DNA of 64,000 bases from contig CM056743.1 in NCBI GenBank assembly GCA_029851415.1, positions 34,612,714 through 34,676,713 of the forward strand, written 5' to 3'. The notes under the pieces were generated by a model. It saw only the letters and a list, made by a program, of their open reading frames with translations. It did not search any database and was not told the DNA's origin. A program made the position numbers and the translations under genes. Below are positions 12,260 to 26,833 of this stretch, in pieces. This DNA comes from Eretmocerus hayati (taxonomy: Eukaryota > Arthropoda > Insecta > Hymenoptera > Aphelinidae). Within the stretch, counting starts at the first letter, position 1. The number at the start of each line of letters is the position of its first letter.

Positions 12260-14266
12260 AACCACAAATAGTGTATCTCGTAGGTATAGACAAGTTATAT
12301 GATTTGATTTTGACATGAAGGTTCAATTGTGAAACAAGCAAAGTGAGGGACGATGCAAGGCTTTTGTATCAAAGTCAGCTACATGCAGGCCAAGTGCGGG
12401 TGTTAATATTTTTTCGTCCCGACCTGTTCAATAAAACACCAAATTTTACCTCGATCGTGAATCACAAAATTTGAAAAAACAAGAAAATGTATTCTTATAC
12501 CTGGCTTGGTGTAGGTAATTTCAGAACAAGGAACTTGTAACCATCGTTTCATTTGACCCACAATCAACCCCTTTCTGCTGGAATCGTACCGAGATATATA
12601 ATTTCGCACACCGGATCGTGTTTTTTTTCCGTAAAAACGAGAACGAGGATCGAAACTATCACGAAAATACGAAAATGAATACCCTCTGATGACCGAGTGT
12701 CTGACAATCAATAGTTTTTGACTCTGCGCTGTGCGTGATATCGTGTCATTTTCATCAAATTTTTGACTTTTGTTTACTATCAACGGATTGTCTGTAAGCA
12801 AATAGAATTTGATTTCAGCGCGTGAAAACTGAATTTCATATTCTCTTGATGATTCAAACTCTCGCGCCTTCGACTCTGTCTATGAAATATCATTCGGTGT
12901 GCGAAAACCAGCATTTTTGCCTTCGTAATGTACTTTTGCAATTTCACGATTTTTGGGTACCTACAAAATTTGCAAAAAATAGTATTCGTCCCCGCCTCCG
13001 AGCGATTATTTCGACTTTTGCCTGCAGCTCAGGCCAAAAATCAATCGCTCAGAATCGAGCTGCAATTTCATAAGATCGATTTTTCTAACCCCTGTGTGAC
13101 AATGTGACGGTTCCGCACAATTTTTCTTTTCCACACAACTAAAAAGCGAGAAAAACAAGAATTCGATACAATCGTGCCGAGTGGTTTTCGCATTCTTGTG
13201 ATAATTAGAACCTTTGCCTCCATCATTGACTCGAAATCATCAGTCTATAAGTCAAAAAAAAAAAACATTTTCCCCTTTTCATATAGTAATAATCAAGGTA
13301 ACAATACAATAATTCCCCTTTCGATTACACTCTTGAGGCAGTTTTAATAAGGTGAAAATTGCCCTTTACGGGCCTATCAAAAATGAGTAGAAGAAAGTTA
13401 TCAGTGAACAGTCGTGTTGATAAAGTATATCCAAGGGCCGACGACCGACGAACGCAAGCAAGATATGCAAGACAGATTTCTGCGTATCCATGCACGCGCG
13501 TAGGATGTTTGTACGTACAAGAATTCATCACATGCCCAGCAGATTACGTATAATAGCAAGAACACAAACTCAGGCATTTTGCATGTATGGATGTTGATCG
13601 CTCGTCTTGGATAAAAAAAATTTGCTGAAAGAGCGCGCGCAAACTATATAATACACGATGGCGCCGCTGAGATCGCTCGTTTTCCGCCTACCTCCCCCGC
13701 ATTTTACTCTTTTTATTCGTCGAGGACGGCTTAGCGGCGCTTATCGTGGTCGCTCATTCAAAAAATGGAATCTTTGCTATTCCACGTGACATTTGATACC
13801 ACGAACGCACAGTATTCAGTAGCAGTCTAGAAAAAATTGTCGATAGTAGGTATGATAGTAATAAAAGGTACAAAGCTGTTCTGATAGGTATGAGCGCGAT
13901 GGTGAAAGATTTTTACTCTCCGTGGAATTTTACAATAATTTCAATCCATTCTGATGAAGTCTCAACTGAAGTTGTCGATATTGGATCAAATGTACTCATT
14001 TTTGTGATTCTTCGAAAAGTCGAACAATCATTATCATAATTTTTGCCTCATTAAATTGACCAGAGATGAGCACATTGGAAGCTCGTTTGAGGGCAGCTTG
14101 AGATTTTCGTGGCAAAATTCGTAATACAGAACACAATTAATACAAGGAAGTAGAAAGGCTAGTGAATCTAACTACAATATTCATCGAAGGTCTAGCCCAT
14201 TGAAGGATTCGCTGCAAAATAGTTACTCCCGTCAGAGGCTAGAATATACCGGTACCGGGCGAATAT
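12260..14266. other. no gene seen apart from the dyad copy at 12960
   Basis: AT-rich spacer; ORF at 12403-12801 minus strand has no recognised motif. Confidence 0.4.
12960..13080 (-). repeat. diverged nested-dyad repeat copy
   Basis: CCGCCTCCGAGCGATTATTT, CGACTTTTGCCTGCAGCTCA and AATCAATCGCTCAGAATCGA follow the family's order, with more changes than other copies. Confidence 0.5.
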
Positions 14267-14652
14267 AAGGGCATGCGGTAGCCGTGCAAACTGAATTTTT
14301 TTCCCACTTTACTCGAATTCTCCATCGATTTGGGGTAAACGACGAGTTGTCGCGTGCTTGTTATCATCTAACTTGGATGGTTCAACTGGTCATTCAGCCC
14401 AAATTTAAGAGAATCGGATAAAAGAACGAATTACAATGTGCTCATTTTATAGGTTAGGAGGTACCAGGGGTCTATTTGTTCCCATTTTTTCACAGCACCC
14501 TCATTATTTGAGACTAAACGACGAGTTGTAGAGTATAATTTAGTCAATGAAAATGACTGGATAACTCATCTCAACCATTGTCTCATCGAAATTTTAACAT
14601 AAAATGTAAATACAACTCTACGGCCGCGTTGCATGGCTACCGCATGCCCTCA
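14267..14652. mobile_element. MITE-like element (GGGCATGCGGTAGCC ends)
   Basis: GGGCATGCGGTAGCC opens it and GGCTACCGCATGCCC closes it. The interior has TAAACGACGAGTTGT twice (14337 and 14516) and a TATAGGTTAGGAGGTACC block. The same interior words occur in the related element at 17424-17992. Confidence 0.65.
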
Positions 14653-14760
14653 ACACGTTCGCTGAGAAGCCGAAGTCGCAATGCCGTCGCTGTGTGCAAC
14701 GGGATCCACCGGTGGGTCCCGTACTATGTTAAATTACATGAGACAAAAATCTCCCGCGCA

Positions 14761-16590
14761 CACACTGAAAAAAAAATTGAGCAATTCCGAAGAAAAATTA
14801 TTCGACTTTAGTAAATATTTAACACAATACTGCTATCCTAACATTTATTCAAATTAATAAATTCCTTTTTTCCAAATTGAATAAATATTTATTAAATCTA
14901 AGAGTGTGTTTTATAGATTGGGAATATTATTTCTTCAAGAGCAACTCATTCAAGCGGTCCGCGATTCCCAAATGAATAGATATTATTCGAGATGAATAGA
15001 TATTTCATTGAAATAATGAAATGGAATTCATTCTGAATGAATATTCATTCATCTAAATTATCACCAAAACTTAAAAGCAAAACTCATTTAATAAAATTTA
15101 ATAGTCGACCGGGGGAAGAGTATTCACTTTAATTAAATATTTAATCAAATCTTACACTTGATTACAGGGATCGGTAATCATCGCAATTAATAAACAATAG
15201 TAGTTACTTATATTCTTCTATAACTAAAGGGCTCGCTATTTAAGTCTTAAAGTATACGCAACGTGACTATCACTATACATTTGTGTCGCTTCACAGTATT
15301 ATTATATGTTAGACGTAAGATCTTCCGAACCTTATATATCAATCGAGGACCTATCTGGTCGCTTGCGAGAAAGGGTTGAATACCTTCTTATTCAATCAGG
15401 AATTGAAATAGAAGCTCGAATTTTCATCTTGAACCAACAATCTGAGTTCCGCCATTGGAATGGTAATATTATCGATCGCTTTTCACGGGAAATTTATTCA
15501 TTGAGACGATAATCAAGTTCGAAAAAGTTCATTTGGAGGAAGGTAACGTTTTGTCCGCCACCTAGCGGGAAGAATCGATCACATACAAATTTCAACGGTT
15601 TTAATAAATATTTGATCAAAATCATTGATATATTTTATACTTCGTTTCGGACGATTTAATTACAAAGATCTTGGTTATACGAAACCTCGATGGAGTCGGC
15701 AGGATATATAGAGAATCCTTCCGTCCTGGCCAAGTTGGTCAATAAATATCTATTTGAAAACGAAGAAAATTTTTTGATAACAATTAAATATTTTACAAAT
15801 CTATCGAATAACTCCAACGTCTATTCGCTCAATTTAGATGGATGTACTGTCTGATTTGGATATTATTAGTTTCATCACAATACCAATGTATGTTCTGGGT
15901 AGATGATTAGAATTTGAGAATCTACTCACTAAATTGAAAGTTCAATGATTTTGTACAGGAATTCTCAAATGTTGAGTTCAAATGAATACAACTTCGATCG
16001 TCTTATCACACAGCTCCCAAGAAGAAACAGTTTATTTGACCATGAATAAATGTGGCACTTGAATCCAATAATATCTATTCACCATGAATAAATAGCTAGT
16101 ATAACCATAACACGACTACACATTAAGTTCTGAAAAATCTATTTAATCAAGATGAAAGTTTGATTTTTGAGATTTGGTAGACCAATAATCGTATTGAATA
16201 AATATTCATTCTAATCTATGATGATAAACTTGAGTTGTGATAGAGTCTCTGGTTAAATACGCATTGGTTCAATTTTATGACATAAATAATCAAATCTGAA
16301 TTGATATTTATTCAACTTGATTTATTCGATCCGATAAAACTGGAGTATCAAAATTGATTACACATTATGAAGAAGTATGCTCCATTTGAATAAATGTTTT
16401 TCATAATAAAATAAAATTTTTCTGACCTTGTCAAATTGAGAATTTTGTACATTTCCATCGATGATTTAGATAAATATTTATTTAAAAATCGGAAACTTTA
16501 TTCAATTTAGAGAAATGAGTTTTCGAACCAATGAAATCTGTGACGAATAAATATATTTATTAGATTTTAGAAAATTTTTTTCTTAGTGCA
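14761..16590. repeat. AT-rich array of AATAAATATTTATT-like words, possibly a TIR element
   Basis: About a dozen variants of AATAAATATTTATT or GAATAAATATTCATTC recur every 60-150 bases across 1.8 kb. The ends CACTGAAAAAAAAATT at the left and TTTTTTTCTTAGTGCA at the right are roughly complementary, which would make this one element. Boundaries are tentative. A 68-codon open frame at 15306-15512 has no recognisable motif. Confidence 0.4.
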
Positions 16591-16606
16591 TGTCAGAGGA
16601 CAGATG

Positions 16607-16772
16607 TACACTCCCAAGGAAGGTGAACTGCACAGCTATGACGGTCAGTTACCTTTCGAGATCTTCAGTCTCATTCGCGTACCATAACCTATGAGTGCAA
16701 GTGAGACAAAAGATCTCGAATTCCACTCTGACTGTCAGGGCTGTGCAGTTCACTTTCCTGATGGAGAGTGTA
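16607..16772. mobile_element. 166-bp hairpin MITE
   Basis: TACACTCCCAAGGAAGGTGA at the left pairs with CTTTCCTGATGGAGAGTGTA at the right, with GTGAACTGCACAGC and GCTGTGCAGTTCAC continuing the stem. The middle AGATCT-containing part pairs as well. Confidence 0.7.
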
Positions 16773-16781
16773 TGTACGGGC

Positions 16782-17392
16782 GGGTTTTCGCAGTCGTGAG
16801 GATTTTACTAAATTAGTAAATTATTAAAAAACGTGCTTGAGCGCATGCGCTGGATTCGGCAGGATTAAAAAGCTTGGTTCACACAATCACATTTACTCGC
16901 ACTTTTTGAAACTCGAATTCCTGAAATGAGGGAAAATTTGAGAGAAAATGGTAAAAATCTAATAATTATACAGAGATATTGAAGAGATTGGTCTTTAATA
17001 TCTTCAATGTGCTTTTGATCGCAGAGTGGGGAGAAATGAGTTAGTTTTGTTCTGAAAACAAGGACTACAAATTCAGCGTGGCGTTAAATGAAGGTTTATT
17101 CAATGTCTCACAAAACTTTTAGTCCCTTTTTCACGACAAACTATTTGGTTCGCCGTAAAAAAGAGGCCGGGGATATAAACAATAAGTGTCTTCGATGTCA
17201 ACGTACAATTATCAGAATTTCCCGATTCTCTTTCAAATTCTTCCTTATTTCAGGAATTCGAGTTTTAAAAAGCGCGCGTAAATGTGATCGTGTGAACCAA
17301 GCTTTTTGATTCTGCTGGACCCAGCGCATGCGTTGTCACGCAAATTTTAGTAATTTAATAATTTAGTAAATTTTTTAAATGAGCGAAAACCC
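16782..17392. mobile_element. 611-bp foldback element (GGGTTTTCGC ends)
   Basis: GGGTTTTCGC opens and GCGAAAACCC closes. Inner pairs include AGCGCATGCGCTGGATTCGG, AAAAAGCTTGGTTCACAC and GAAACTCGAATTCCTGAAAT with complements at 17245-17330. The 73-codon frame at 17088-17309 overlaps the right arm and is not considered a gene. Confidence 0.75.
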
Positions 17393-17423
17393 TACCGTGC
17401 GAGGCGCAAACTACGATCTCGCA

Positions 17424-17992
17424 AAGTTAAGGCGATGCGGTGCACGCTGAAAGTTATTCCCACTTTTGTCCGATATTCTTGTGATTTGGACTAAACGACG
17501 AGAAGACGAATACTTGTTATCATCTAACTTGAGTTCGTCTTCTCGTCGTTTAGCTCAAATCGCAAAAGAATCGGATAAAAGTGAGAATTACGATGTGCTT
17601 GTATTATAGGTTAGGAAGTGCCTGCGATCAAGTTATTCCCACTTTTATCCAATTCTTTTGCGATTTGAGCTAAACGACGAGCGCACAAATATTTGTTATC
17701 ATCTAACTTAGATTTGTCTGCTCTTCGTTAAACCCAAATTGCAATAGAATCGGAGAAAGTTGGGAATGAAAATGTGCGTATATTATAGGTTAGGAGGTTC
17801 CCTCGGCCGAGTTATTCCCATTTTTCTCCAATTCTTTTGTGATTTGGGCTAAGAGACGGATTGAGGAATACAAGTTGGACAATAACAAGTATTCGACAAC
17901 TCGTCTCACTCTTTGAATCATCAAACTTTTCATATAAGATGTATTTTCAAGGTCCATGGTCGCGGTGCACGGTGACCGCATCGCCTTAACTT
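17424..17992. mobile_element. TIR element with three internal ~180-bp tandem units
   Basis: Ends are AAGTTAAGGCGATGCGGT and ACCGCATCGCCTTAACTT. Internally the block GTTATTCCCACTTTT....CTAAACGACGAG starts near 17453, 17631 and 17810, and each unit contains a self-complementary ACTTG(T)TTATCATCTAACTT centre. Related in sequence to 14267-14652. Confidence 0.75.
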
Positions 17993-18178
17993 ATTTTTTC
18001 ACTATTTTTCGTGAAACTACATATAATTTTACGCTGACGCAAAATCAGAATATGGTTTACGAGTGAAGTATAAATTTTGCAAATTTGATTCATTGATCCA
18101 TCCACAAGCCAGTCAAATTAAATATCTTACCCTTTAGCCTATCTAATCATTCCAATATCATAAATTTTGCGCGTAATA

Positions 18179-18394
18179 GTCCGGTCTCCAGCAACCCTTT
18201 CGTATGTCCGTGACTAATAGTACCAATCTAATACAAAACACGGTATAGAGTGTCCACCTTTGTCTTATTCGAATCTATATGTGTGTTGATTGAAACCAAG
18301 ACGAAGGTGGACACTTTTCGCCGAATAGTTTTTGAGACAGATCGTTCCGAAGTTAGATTTCACGGACATGCGGAAGGGTGGCTGGAGACCGGAC
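18179..18394. mobile_element. 216-bp TA-flanked MITE
   Basis: GTCCGGTCTCCAGC at the left and GCTGGAGACCGGAC at the right, with TA on both sides. The stem continues through ATGTCCGTGA/TCACGGACAT, and an inner hairpin is formed by GTGTCCACCTT and AAGGTGGACAC. This fits a Tc1/mariner-type non-autonomous element. Confidence 0.8.
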
Positions 18395-21300
18395 TATAAC
18401 CATCGCCACGTTTTTTCAAACAAGTCATCTTGCTTACACGTGCCATGCAATGGAATTCGCTGTTATATCAGCACATCTATAAATTATCTCTGAATTTATC
18501 ACAAAATGCCTATTTAGTAAATATGGCAGAAGAGTGAGCACAATCAGTTTTGTAATCATTGCAAAGAAAAAGGATCCACGTGGAAGAATTTGCGAGCAAA
18601 AAAAGATGCACGAATGTCGGTGTTTTATACATAGAGAATATAGATGTATCTATATATGGCTTTAATATGGAGTAGCTCGCGATAAACGTGCCAACCACTG
18701 GGACCATCATCACTTGAAATAATACTTTCAGTGCTCTTCTTGTGTTTGTAATGATGCCTTATACGAGCATATGCTTCTCTCGGTACTTTTTTTTTCTCGC
18801 GCTCGAAAAACGCCCACAGGGACGCCCCCGTCTCTTGGGATTTGAGAACGAGATATACGATGAGTTTTGTATTATATAACGCGTTCGTGAACTCCTGAAA
18901 AGAGAACCGAACTGTATGTATTAGTATTAATTTCGCGTGAACTTTTGACGGTATATATATAGGGACTGACAATACTCATGATGTTGATGAAATCATTACG
19001 CGTGACAGGTTCAATTCATATAAAGCTCAGAGCGAGGCTCAGAAGACAAAAATACTGTGTAAGTGTTGGATCATTGTTACTTCTGAAATTTTCATGTGGT
19101 TTGCAATCAAGTTCAAAACTAATCATTTGTTGAATAAATGTTATAAAGAAAGGTTTGAAGCTAGAATATGGTAATATTTGATCGACAGTCTCTAAGGAAC
19201 CCTAAGAAATTTATTGATGGACTTATTGACGAATCTCAAAATAGTTTGAAAATTTGCACAGTTCTTGCAACAGATTTGTGTCTATCATCAAACACATAAA
19301 TACTCAGCAACCTCGTACTCAAATTATTTCATTAGTTTTCGTGAACATTTTCGCAGATCAAAGGTCGGGGGTTTGATCGATTATCGTTATAAAAATGAAA
19401 AAAAATAAGATAACCCGAATGTTTAATAAACACTTCCAAAACCAACGTCTCATTTTGAAAAGATAGAATCAATTTAAACTGCAATGGTTTTTGAAAAAGT
19501 GAACACAAAAAATTGAAACTAATTATTGTCGGCTATATTAGGTTTGCTCACTGTCAAGTCCAATACTGACTTCAATATCTCACGTGGCCCTCAAAATTTT
19601 TGTACGATTTCCTGTAGGTAATTAATATTCTGCTCGTCGTCGATCGATCGACTCGAGTCCAGGGTTTCGACCCTCGCAATTCTCATGCAACTCCGTATTA
19701 TGCCTACTACATACACTTGTATTGAACGAGTAGATACATATGAGTTTTATCTAGTCATTTTTTTTCTACCTGGACGTGTTTCAATTTTAATTCTTACATG
19801 AATCATGACCACAATGTGTCTGTAATTCAATATTTTGCAAGTATGACCACAGTGAGACACGTGCAGGTCAACGTCAATGCGGTTATACTTATATAAATTA
19901 TTTGAATGTGCGATTGATTTGTTATTTTCTGAAATTCAAGTGGATGTTTCTTATGAATAAAAATTTTGAGAGTAAGTTTTTTGGGATGAATGCAAAATTA
20001 TGGATAACAATCACATTGGAAATTAAATGGTCGTTTGATATTGAAATTTTTACGTGTTTTCAGAGGCTGATTTTGTTGCATCTCATCGAAATTGTTCATA
20101 CAAACGTTTGGTTGTATTTGAATTGTAAAACAGCGGTTTTTAATTACGGATGGGAATATGTTCACGTCGATTTTTATTAATTTCTTCTGTCCGCAGTAGT
20201 AGAGCATGATTCGCAATCTAATGATTGATAAAAGAACAGGATCATTCGAAATTCCACGAGATTTTTCATGGTCGGCAACGTGTGTACGTCGTTTTATTTA
20301 CACGAACCTTCTCACTATTCCAGTTTCAGTATTCGCTCGTTTTGTATACGATATCGAGAACATCAAACACTAATGTTAAAACGGCTTTACAAACAGAATC
20401 AGATGGTCAAAGTTCAATTTTTTCCTGCAAACATGAGAGTCTCACAATTTTCTATTCCTCGAATTAATAAAATTTTGTAAAACCCAAGGTATTTACAAAA
20501 ATTTTTCAAATTCATCGATTGTTTCATCGAAAACGATTGATTGCGAATTATTGTAAATCACATATTCGTTAGTTTTCTTTACAATCTCAGTTAGAGGGTT
20601 AAGATTATAGCTTACGAGTGGTGATAATAAAATTCTGATCAAAATGACTGTAAAATGGAGCAAGTGAATGTGACACGGTTACCGGTACCGTAATTTCTGA
20701 AGATGATAAAAGTTCAGGACAGTCTCCTTGATATAGAACTCGAAAATTTAAAATTTGAAGATTTGAAGCATCATCAGGGGACGCACTTTCAAATCTTGCG
20801 AAAAAGAGAATACATGGGAAAAGTGAGAATAAAAAGGAGTGAGTGAGAGAGAAAAACAAGGCAAGAAAAGAGAGTATCTGTTCGGGGTCCGCGATGCTAT
20901 AGTATGGGAATAAACAGACATACAGAAGCCATAAAGAAATTCGATATGTGTACCCCCGTGGCGAAAGCACGCGGTGTGCAGGCTGATGCAGACCGAACCG
21001 AACCACCGAACATCGCGGTGCTTCCCACTTCCTCCCCGTATACATATTCCCTCGATGCACGTCGCATATGATGAGTATTATACATCAGACATCACCAATT
21101 TAACATGTGTACGTGTGTACAGTCGATGCGCCACTTTTCGGGGCGCGAGTGAATATAATTCAAACCCCCTACGGGCTTATAATATAACGAGACAGAATCA
21201 AGATTCGCAAGCTGTATATAACCCTCATCTCTATCACTCGCAATTTTGTTCATTTGTCAATAATGACACGAGATATAGATATGGAGACCATCTCACATTG

Positions 21301-22528
21301 TAAAAATCAATTTTGATTCATATGAGCTGTATTTGTGATTTTTCTCTGAAACGCTTCAGCAGATTGATTTAAAATTTATCTAACACGTTCACTGCAAAAA
21401 GTTCCACCGATGGGGGCCCATAGTTTTTCATTTACCCATGTACGCCCACTTGTACTAGTTCGAAAAATTTGTGAGATGAAAATTTATCATTGGAACTTAT
21501 TTTGTCAAGGATACAAACGATCAGCCAAGAAGTAGTTAGCCCCTATAAAAAAAGTGTCAAATAGAATATTGGAGTAGTCCAGTTAAAGATTGAAATGAAA
21601 CTAACGAAAAAATGCTGTCGGGTAATCGAATCCAAGCTGGAATTTCTAAGAATATTATTAATACGCCTGGAATCATCCATAATAATTATTGATCGAGTGG
21701 AAAAATTTGGTGAATTTTCTGGAGACTTCGACTATTTGGGTAGAAAATATTGTCCATCAAAAACCTTTTATTTGATTCTTTAGAAGAATTTCGCGTATTT
21801 TTGTTAGATACTCGGAATTTCTTTCAATAAACAGTAACCTCCATGGAAAAAGTTCATGATGATTCGACATACGTGATTTTGTTTTTCAGGCTAGGACTCA
21901 TAATCGTTGATCCGAACCTATTATCTGCGGGTTGTGGCACTGCGATCACTGTATCGATGCAAATTGCATTTGGTCATGGGGATCGCAGCCAGCACACCTA
22001 ATGCGTGGTGATAATATTAAATTCATGAGTAACTTTGGACCCGAGTCTTTGAATGAATTTCTTGAGTCATTGAGAATTATTAAAGGACTTGCTATCAATA
22101 AATAGCTAACGATTGATTTGTGTTGTTTACTTCATTCATCTCACGAGGAGAAAATTCAACAACATTGAGTGAGAGAATGATTAGCATTCGTTTACATAAC
22201 TGGACATAAGACAATAAGGTAGGTGTACTCAACTCACCTCTGTACCAAATATACCGATTTTAGGCATGGGAACTCGCTGATCTTCCAGTAATTTTTTTTT
22301 TACGTTTGTGGGTGTTAAAATATGAGAAATTTAAGTGGTTTGGATCGATTCTGAATCAATACTGCGTTTCCCAGAAAATTTAAAGTGATTTTTCCATTTT
22401 TCACCAAAAGTTCTTTGGCGCAATCAATCTTAACTTAATTTAACGCGTTGGATTTTTTTCTCCAAAACCTTCAAATCCTTTTTCAGTGTTGTAAAACTCC
22501 AATCTGGAACGATTTTATGAGCTAAATA
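18395..22528. other. no gene seen
   Basis: Longest repeat-poor stretch in the left half. The 151-codon minus-strand frame at 20605-21060 shows no domain. Possibly regulatory or intronic DNA of so. Confidence 0.4.
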
Positions 22529-22825
22529 CGGAGACTGGTTGTGGAATATGGGGTATTCGCTATGGTCAAATTGCTTGTCCGAGACATCTAGTGGCCAGCT
22601 CGCGCATTACGCCGTGGTGGGCCTCACACAGACAATCAACGTTTCCATATCCGTGTTATCTCGGCCACCCCGCTCTCCCCCCGCAGCGGCTACGCAACTC
22701 GCTAAGCCCACCACAGTTTGAGGTTATTTTCTGCCATTGCCGGCGCTGCAATCTACTTTTTTTTATATAGCACATTCGTGACCGTAGCGAATACCCAACA
22801 TGCCTCCATATTACGGTTATCTCCG
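22529..22825. mobile_element. 297-bp hairpin element
   Basis: CGGAGACTGGTTGTGGAATA, TGGGGTATTCGCTATGGTCA at the left are matched by the complement TGACCGTAGCGAATACCCAA and ATTACGGTTATCTCCG at the right. No coding content is recognised. It sits inside a possible larger repeat (about 22216-23456) whose ends resemble the AACTTGCCCCCA repeat. Confidence 0.6.
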
Positions 22826-23164
22826 AGCTTATCTCAAAGGGGAGTGCAGTATGGCTTCTTTTTTACCACTCAGAACGTGTTCATCCGTGTTCATCTCGTC
22901 AAAATATGTCGGAAATAAAGTTTCGGGCCTGCGTAAGGCTCGAAATGTGGTTGCACGCCGATACAAACGGATGAAAACGATTTTATGCACTTCGATCCTT
23001 GCCAATTTACATTGTTTCAAATGACCCATGGTGCACACTTTTGTAAACTTTCAAAAACTACTATTTGATACACTGAGCATCAAAGTGTATTTTGCGCTCA
23101 GTCTAACCACTTTTACTCCCAGTCTATTAGAAAGTATAGTTCAGTACACGTGAGTGAAATCCAT

Positions 23165-23460
23165 CTATTGCATCTTCGTCGTGATTCTGACCCTTCTGAC
23201 CCTCACCTGCGGCTCGGAGCCCGGAAACCCATTACTAGGACATGAAAAAATTTTTTACACCTTTGTATCGAAATGTACTATTTAGGGAAAATTAAAACAG
23301 TTTAACTAGAGTCAATTGGAATCAGACGTACTTCAGTTTACTATGAAGGTCTTGGAACAAGCTTTAAAATGAGCTAAAGTGCATTCAAAAATGTTGAGGT
23401 AGACCAGAGTTGTCGAAAAAATGATTTGATGGGGGCAAAGTGGGTTCACTTACTTTATAT
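23165..23460. repeat. nested-dyad core plus AAGCTTTAAAATGAGC repeat block
   Basis: 23180-23240 has ACCCTCACCTGCGGCTCGGA, the family core in reverse. 23290-23420 has GAGTCAATTGGAATCAGACG and CAAGCTTTAAAATGAGCTAA, the block also seen at 6350-6650 and 60810-61330. It closes with GATGGGGGCAAAGTGGGTTC. Confidence 0.55.
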
Positions 23461-24106
23461 TTCATCGTAATAGTAAGTTCTTACATCGTTCATTATAATT
23501 ACTTTTAAAAACTCAGTGATTTGGATGAAATATTGTTTGAAAATCGGCATGTGCAGGAAGCCATTGCAAAGTACTCTTCAAGTTTTTGGAAAAAATTCGC
23601 ACAGTTACGAAAAGAATATTCTAGTAAATCGTAATTTTAGAAGATCAAAAATGATTTTGAAAATGTATGTAAAGGTGTATGTAGCGAAATGGTTTCGACT
23701 GCATGAGAATATCCGCAGATCTACACCTCTGATAGTTTTAAAAACAAAGTCGTGACCATCAGCCATAGACACTGCGAATTAGTATTACAGCACGTGATCG
23801 TCTCGTCCGCGAAAACCAGCTTCAACGTCTGCATGTCTGGCCTAATCCTATCCCTAGCGACTCTGCACTATAGAAGCTTACTTTTAGCCTAATATACAGC
23901 ACCTCACACATATGCATCGAAACATTCAAAAGTGTGTCGCATTATCGTGGGAGACGCCAGACCTATTCTAGCTTATACGAAATGTATAGAGAAAGCATCA
24001 GTTGGAATCATAAGGCGCCCGTAGTAGTAGTTATAGTCGCTCATTCCCGATCTAAAATCGGATCTGGAGCAACGACCTTCGCACCGCACCACAACACAAA
24101 CTCTCT

Positions 24107-24373
24107 AAGGGTGTGTCCACAAATGATGCATATGTATGCATATGCACTGCATACACGCACATGTGCAGCTCATCAAACTTGAGCAAAGATTGAAGGGCTC
24201 ACATCAGAGAATTTCTAATTTGAATCATTTTTGTGTCTTTCCTCCGTTACCGGATGATCCAAAGCAGAACTCGACGAGTTCCGTATAGTTTTTGCTAAAA
24301 TTTGATGAGCTGCACATCATGTGCACGCGTGCAGTGCATACGCATGCATATGCATATTTGTAGACGCACCCTT
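24107..24373. mobile_element. 267-bp MITE (AAGGGTGTGTCCACAAAT ends)
   Basis: AAGGGTGTGTCCACAAATGA at the left and ATTTGTAGACGCACCCTT at the right, with ATGCATATG-rich inner stems and paired GAGCTGCACAT words. No protein frame was recognised. Confidence 0.75.
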
Positions 24374-24898
24374 ATACTCAAAAAGCACTGCTGACATGCA
24401 TATGCTACATGCATATACTACATGCAAAGTTGCAAGATTTTTTTGCACCACAACTCCGCCCAACTAATAAAAGTATCCACACTTCTTCATTCCAAATCCT
24501 CTTATTCGTTGAAGATTTTTCATCACACGTTTACTTTAATGGTGACACCGGAAGAGGTTTTATTGTAATTCGGTTTTCATTTTTCTCTAACGATTTCTGG
24601 TGTAAGATATTTTTGTGCATCTTTATCGCGGTGATTATCGAATTTGCTACAGCACAGAAGGGGGTGTAAAAGTATTTTGAACTTGGCTAATGATGACGGG
24701 GAACAGAACGAGCTGGGTCAATGGCACGCTTATTAGTGTGGATTCCATCATAGTTATATGTGAACTTTGTATGTGGAGTAGTAATTTGATGCGAGCTTTA
24801 AAATACATTATGTCGATGAGAAAGTGAAGAATAATAATTCCGAAACCAAGATTACTTATTGATCATAATGACTATGCACAATTAATATTTGTATAGAT

Positions 24899-25514
24899 TA
24901 GGCAAAATCACCACCATCATTGCTGAAAAAATTATTCCAATGAAATTTTTTTGCAGGATCCCCGCCAGAGGACCGGTCTGAATCCGAGATTCTAATGCAA
25001 AATTGTTTAAACTGAAATTGTTGAAACAAATTGTCGATATCAAGTATTTTGGTTCAAAAGCAATTTATTATAGTTATTTGGTTAATTTTGAACAGAAAAT
25101 TTTTCCTGTCATTTCTCTCTAAAAGTCATCGTTTTCGAACTATGAGCGTTTCAAAGTTGAAAAAATGCGAAAATCGCGATTTTCAGCGACCGATCAGAGT
25201 ACGAAAAACGTAAAAATCTCATGTTGCCTAAGTGGGAAGTTGTTGATTTAGGTCTCTTAGGAAAAAAATGACAAGAGAAAATCTCTGTTGAAAATTAGCC
25301 AAACAACGTTGAAAATTAGCCAAACAACCTTGATGAATTGCTTCCAAACCAAAAAAGTTGATATTGACAATTCGTCTGAACAATTTCAGCTTAAACAATT
25401 TTGCATGAGAATTTCGTCTGGCGACATGGATTTTCGGATTCAGAAAGGTCTTTTGGCGCCTGCAAAAAAATTTTATTGGAATAATTTTTCCACCGATGGT
25501 GGTGATTTCGCCTA
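24899..25514. mobile_element. 616-bp foldback element
   Basis: TAGGCAAAATCACCACCATC at the left pairs with GATGGTGGTGATTTCGCCTA at the right. The stem continues through the CAATGAAATTTTTTTGCAGG region and TGCAAAATTGTTTAAACTGA. A short tandem pair TGAAAATTAGCCAAACAAC lies at 25288-25327. It sits about 1 kb downstream of so exon 3, so it is likely intronic. Confidence 0.7.

Positions 25515-26833
<1,319 letters not shown>

Noticed and set aside
20605..21060. 151-codon minus-strand ORF
   Set aside because: Composition looks like translated AT-rich spacer with hydrophobic runs; no motif, no supporting splice signals.
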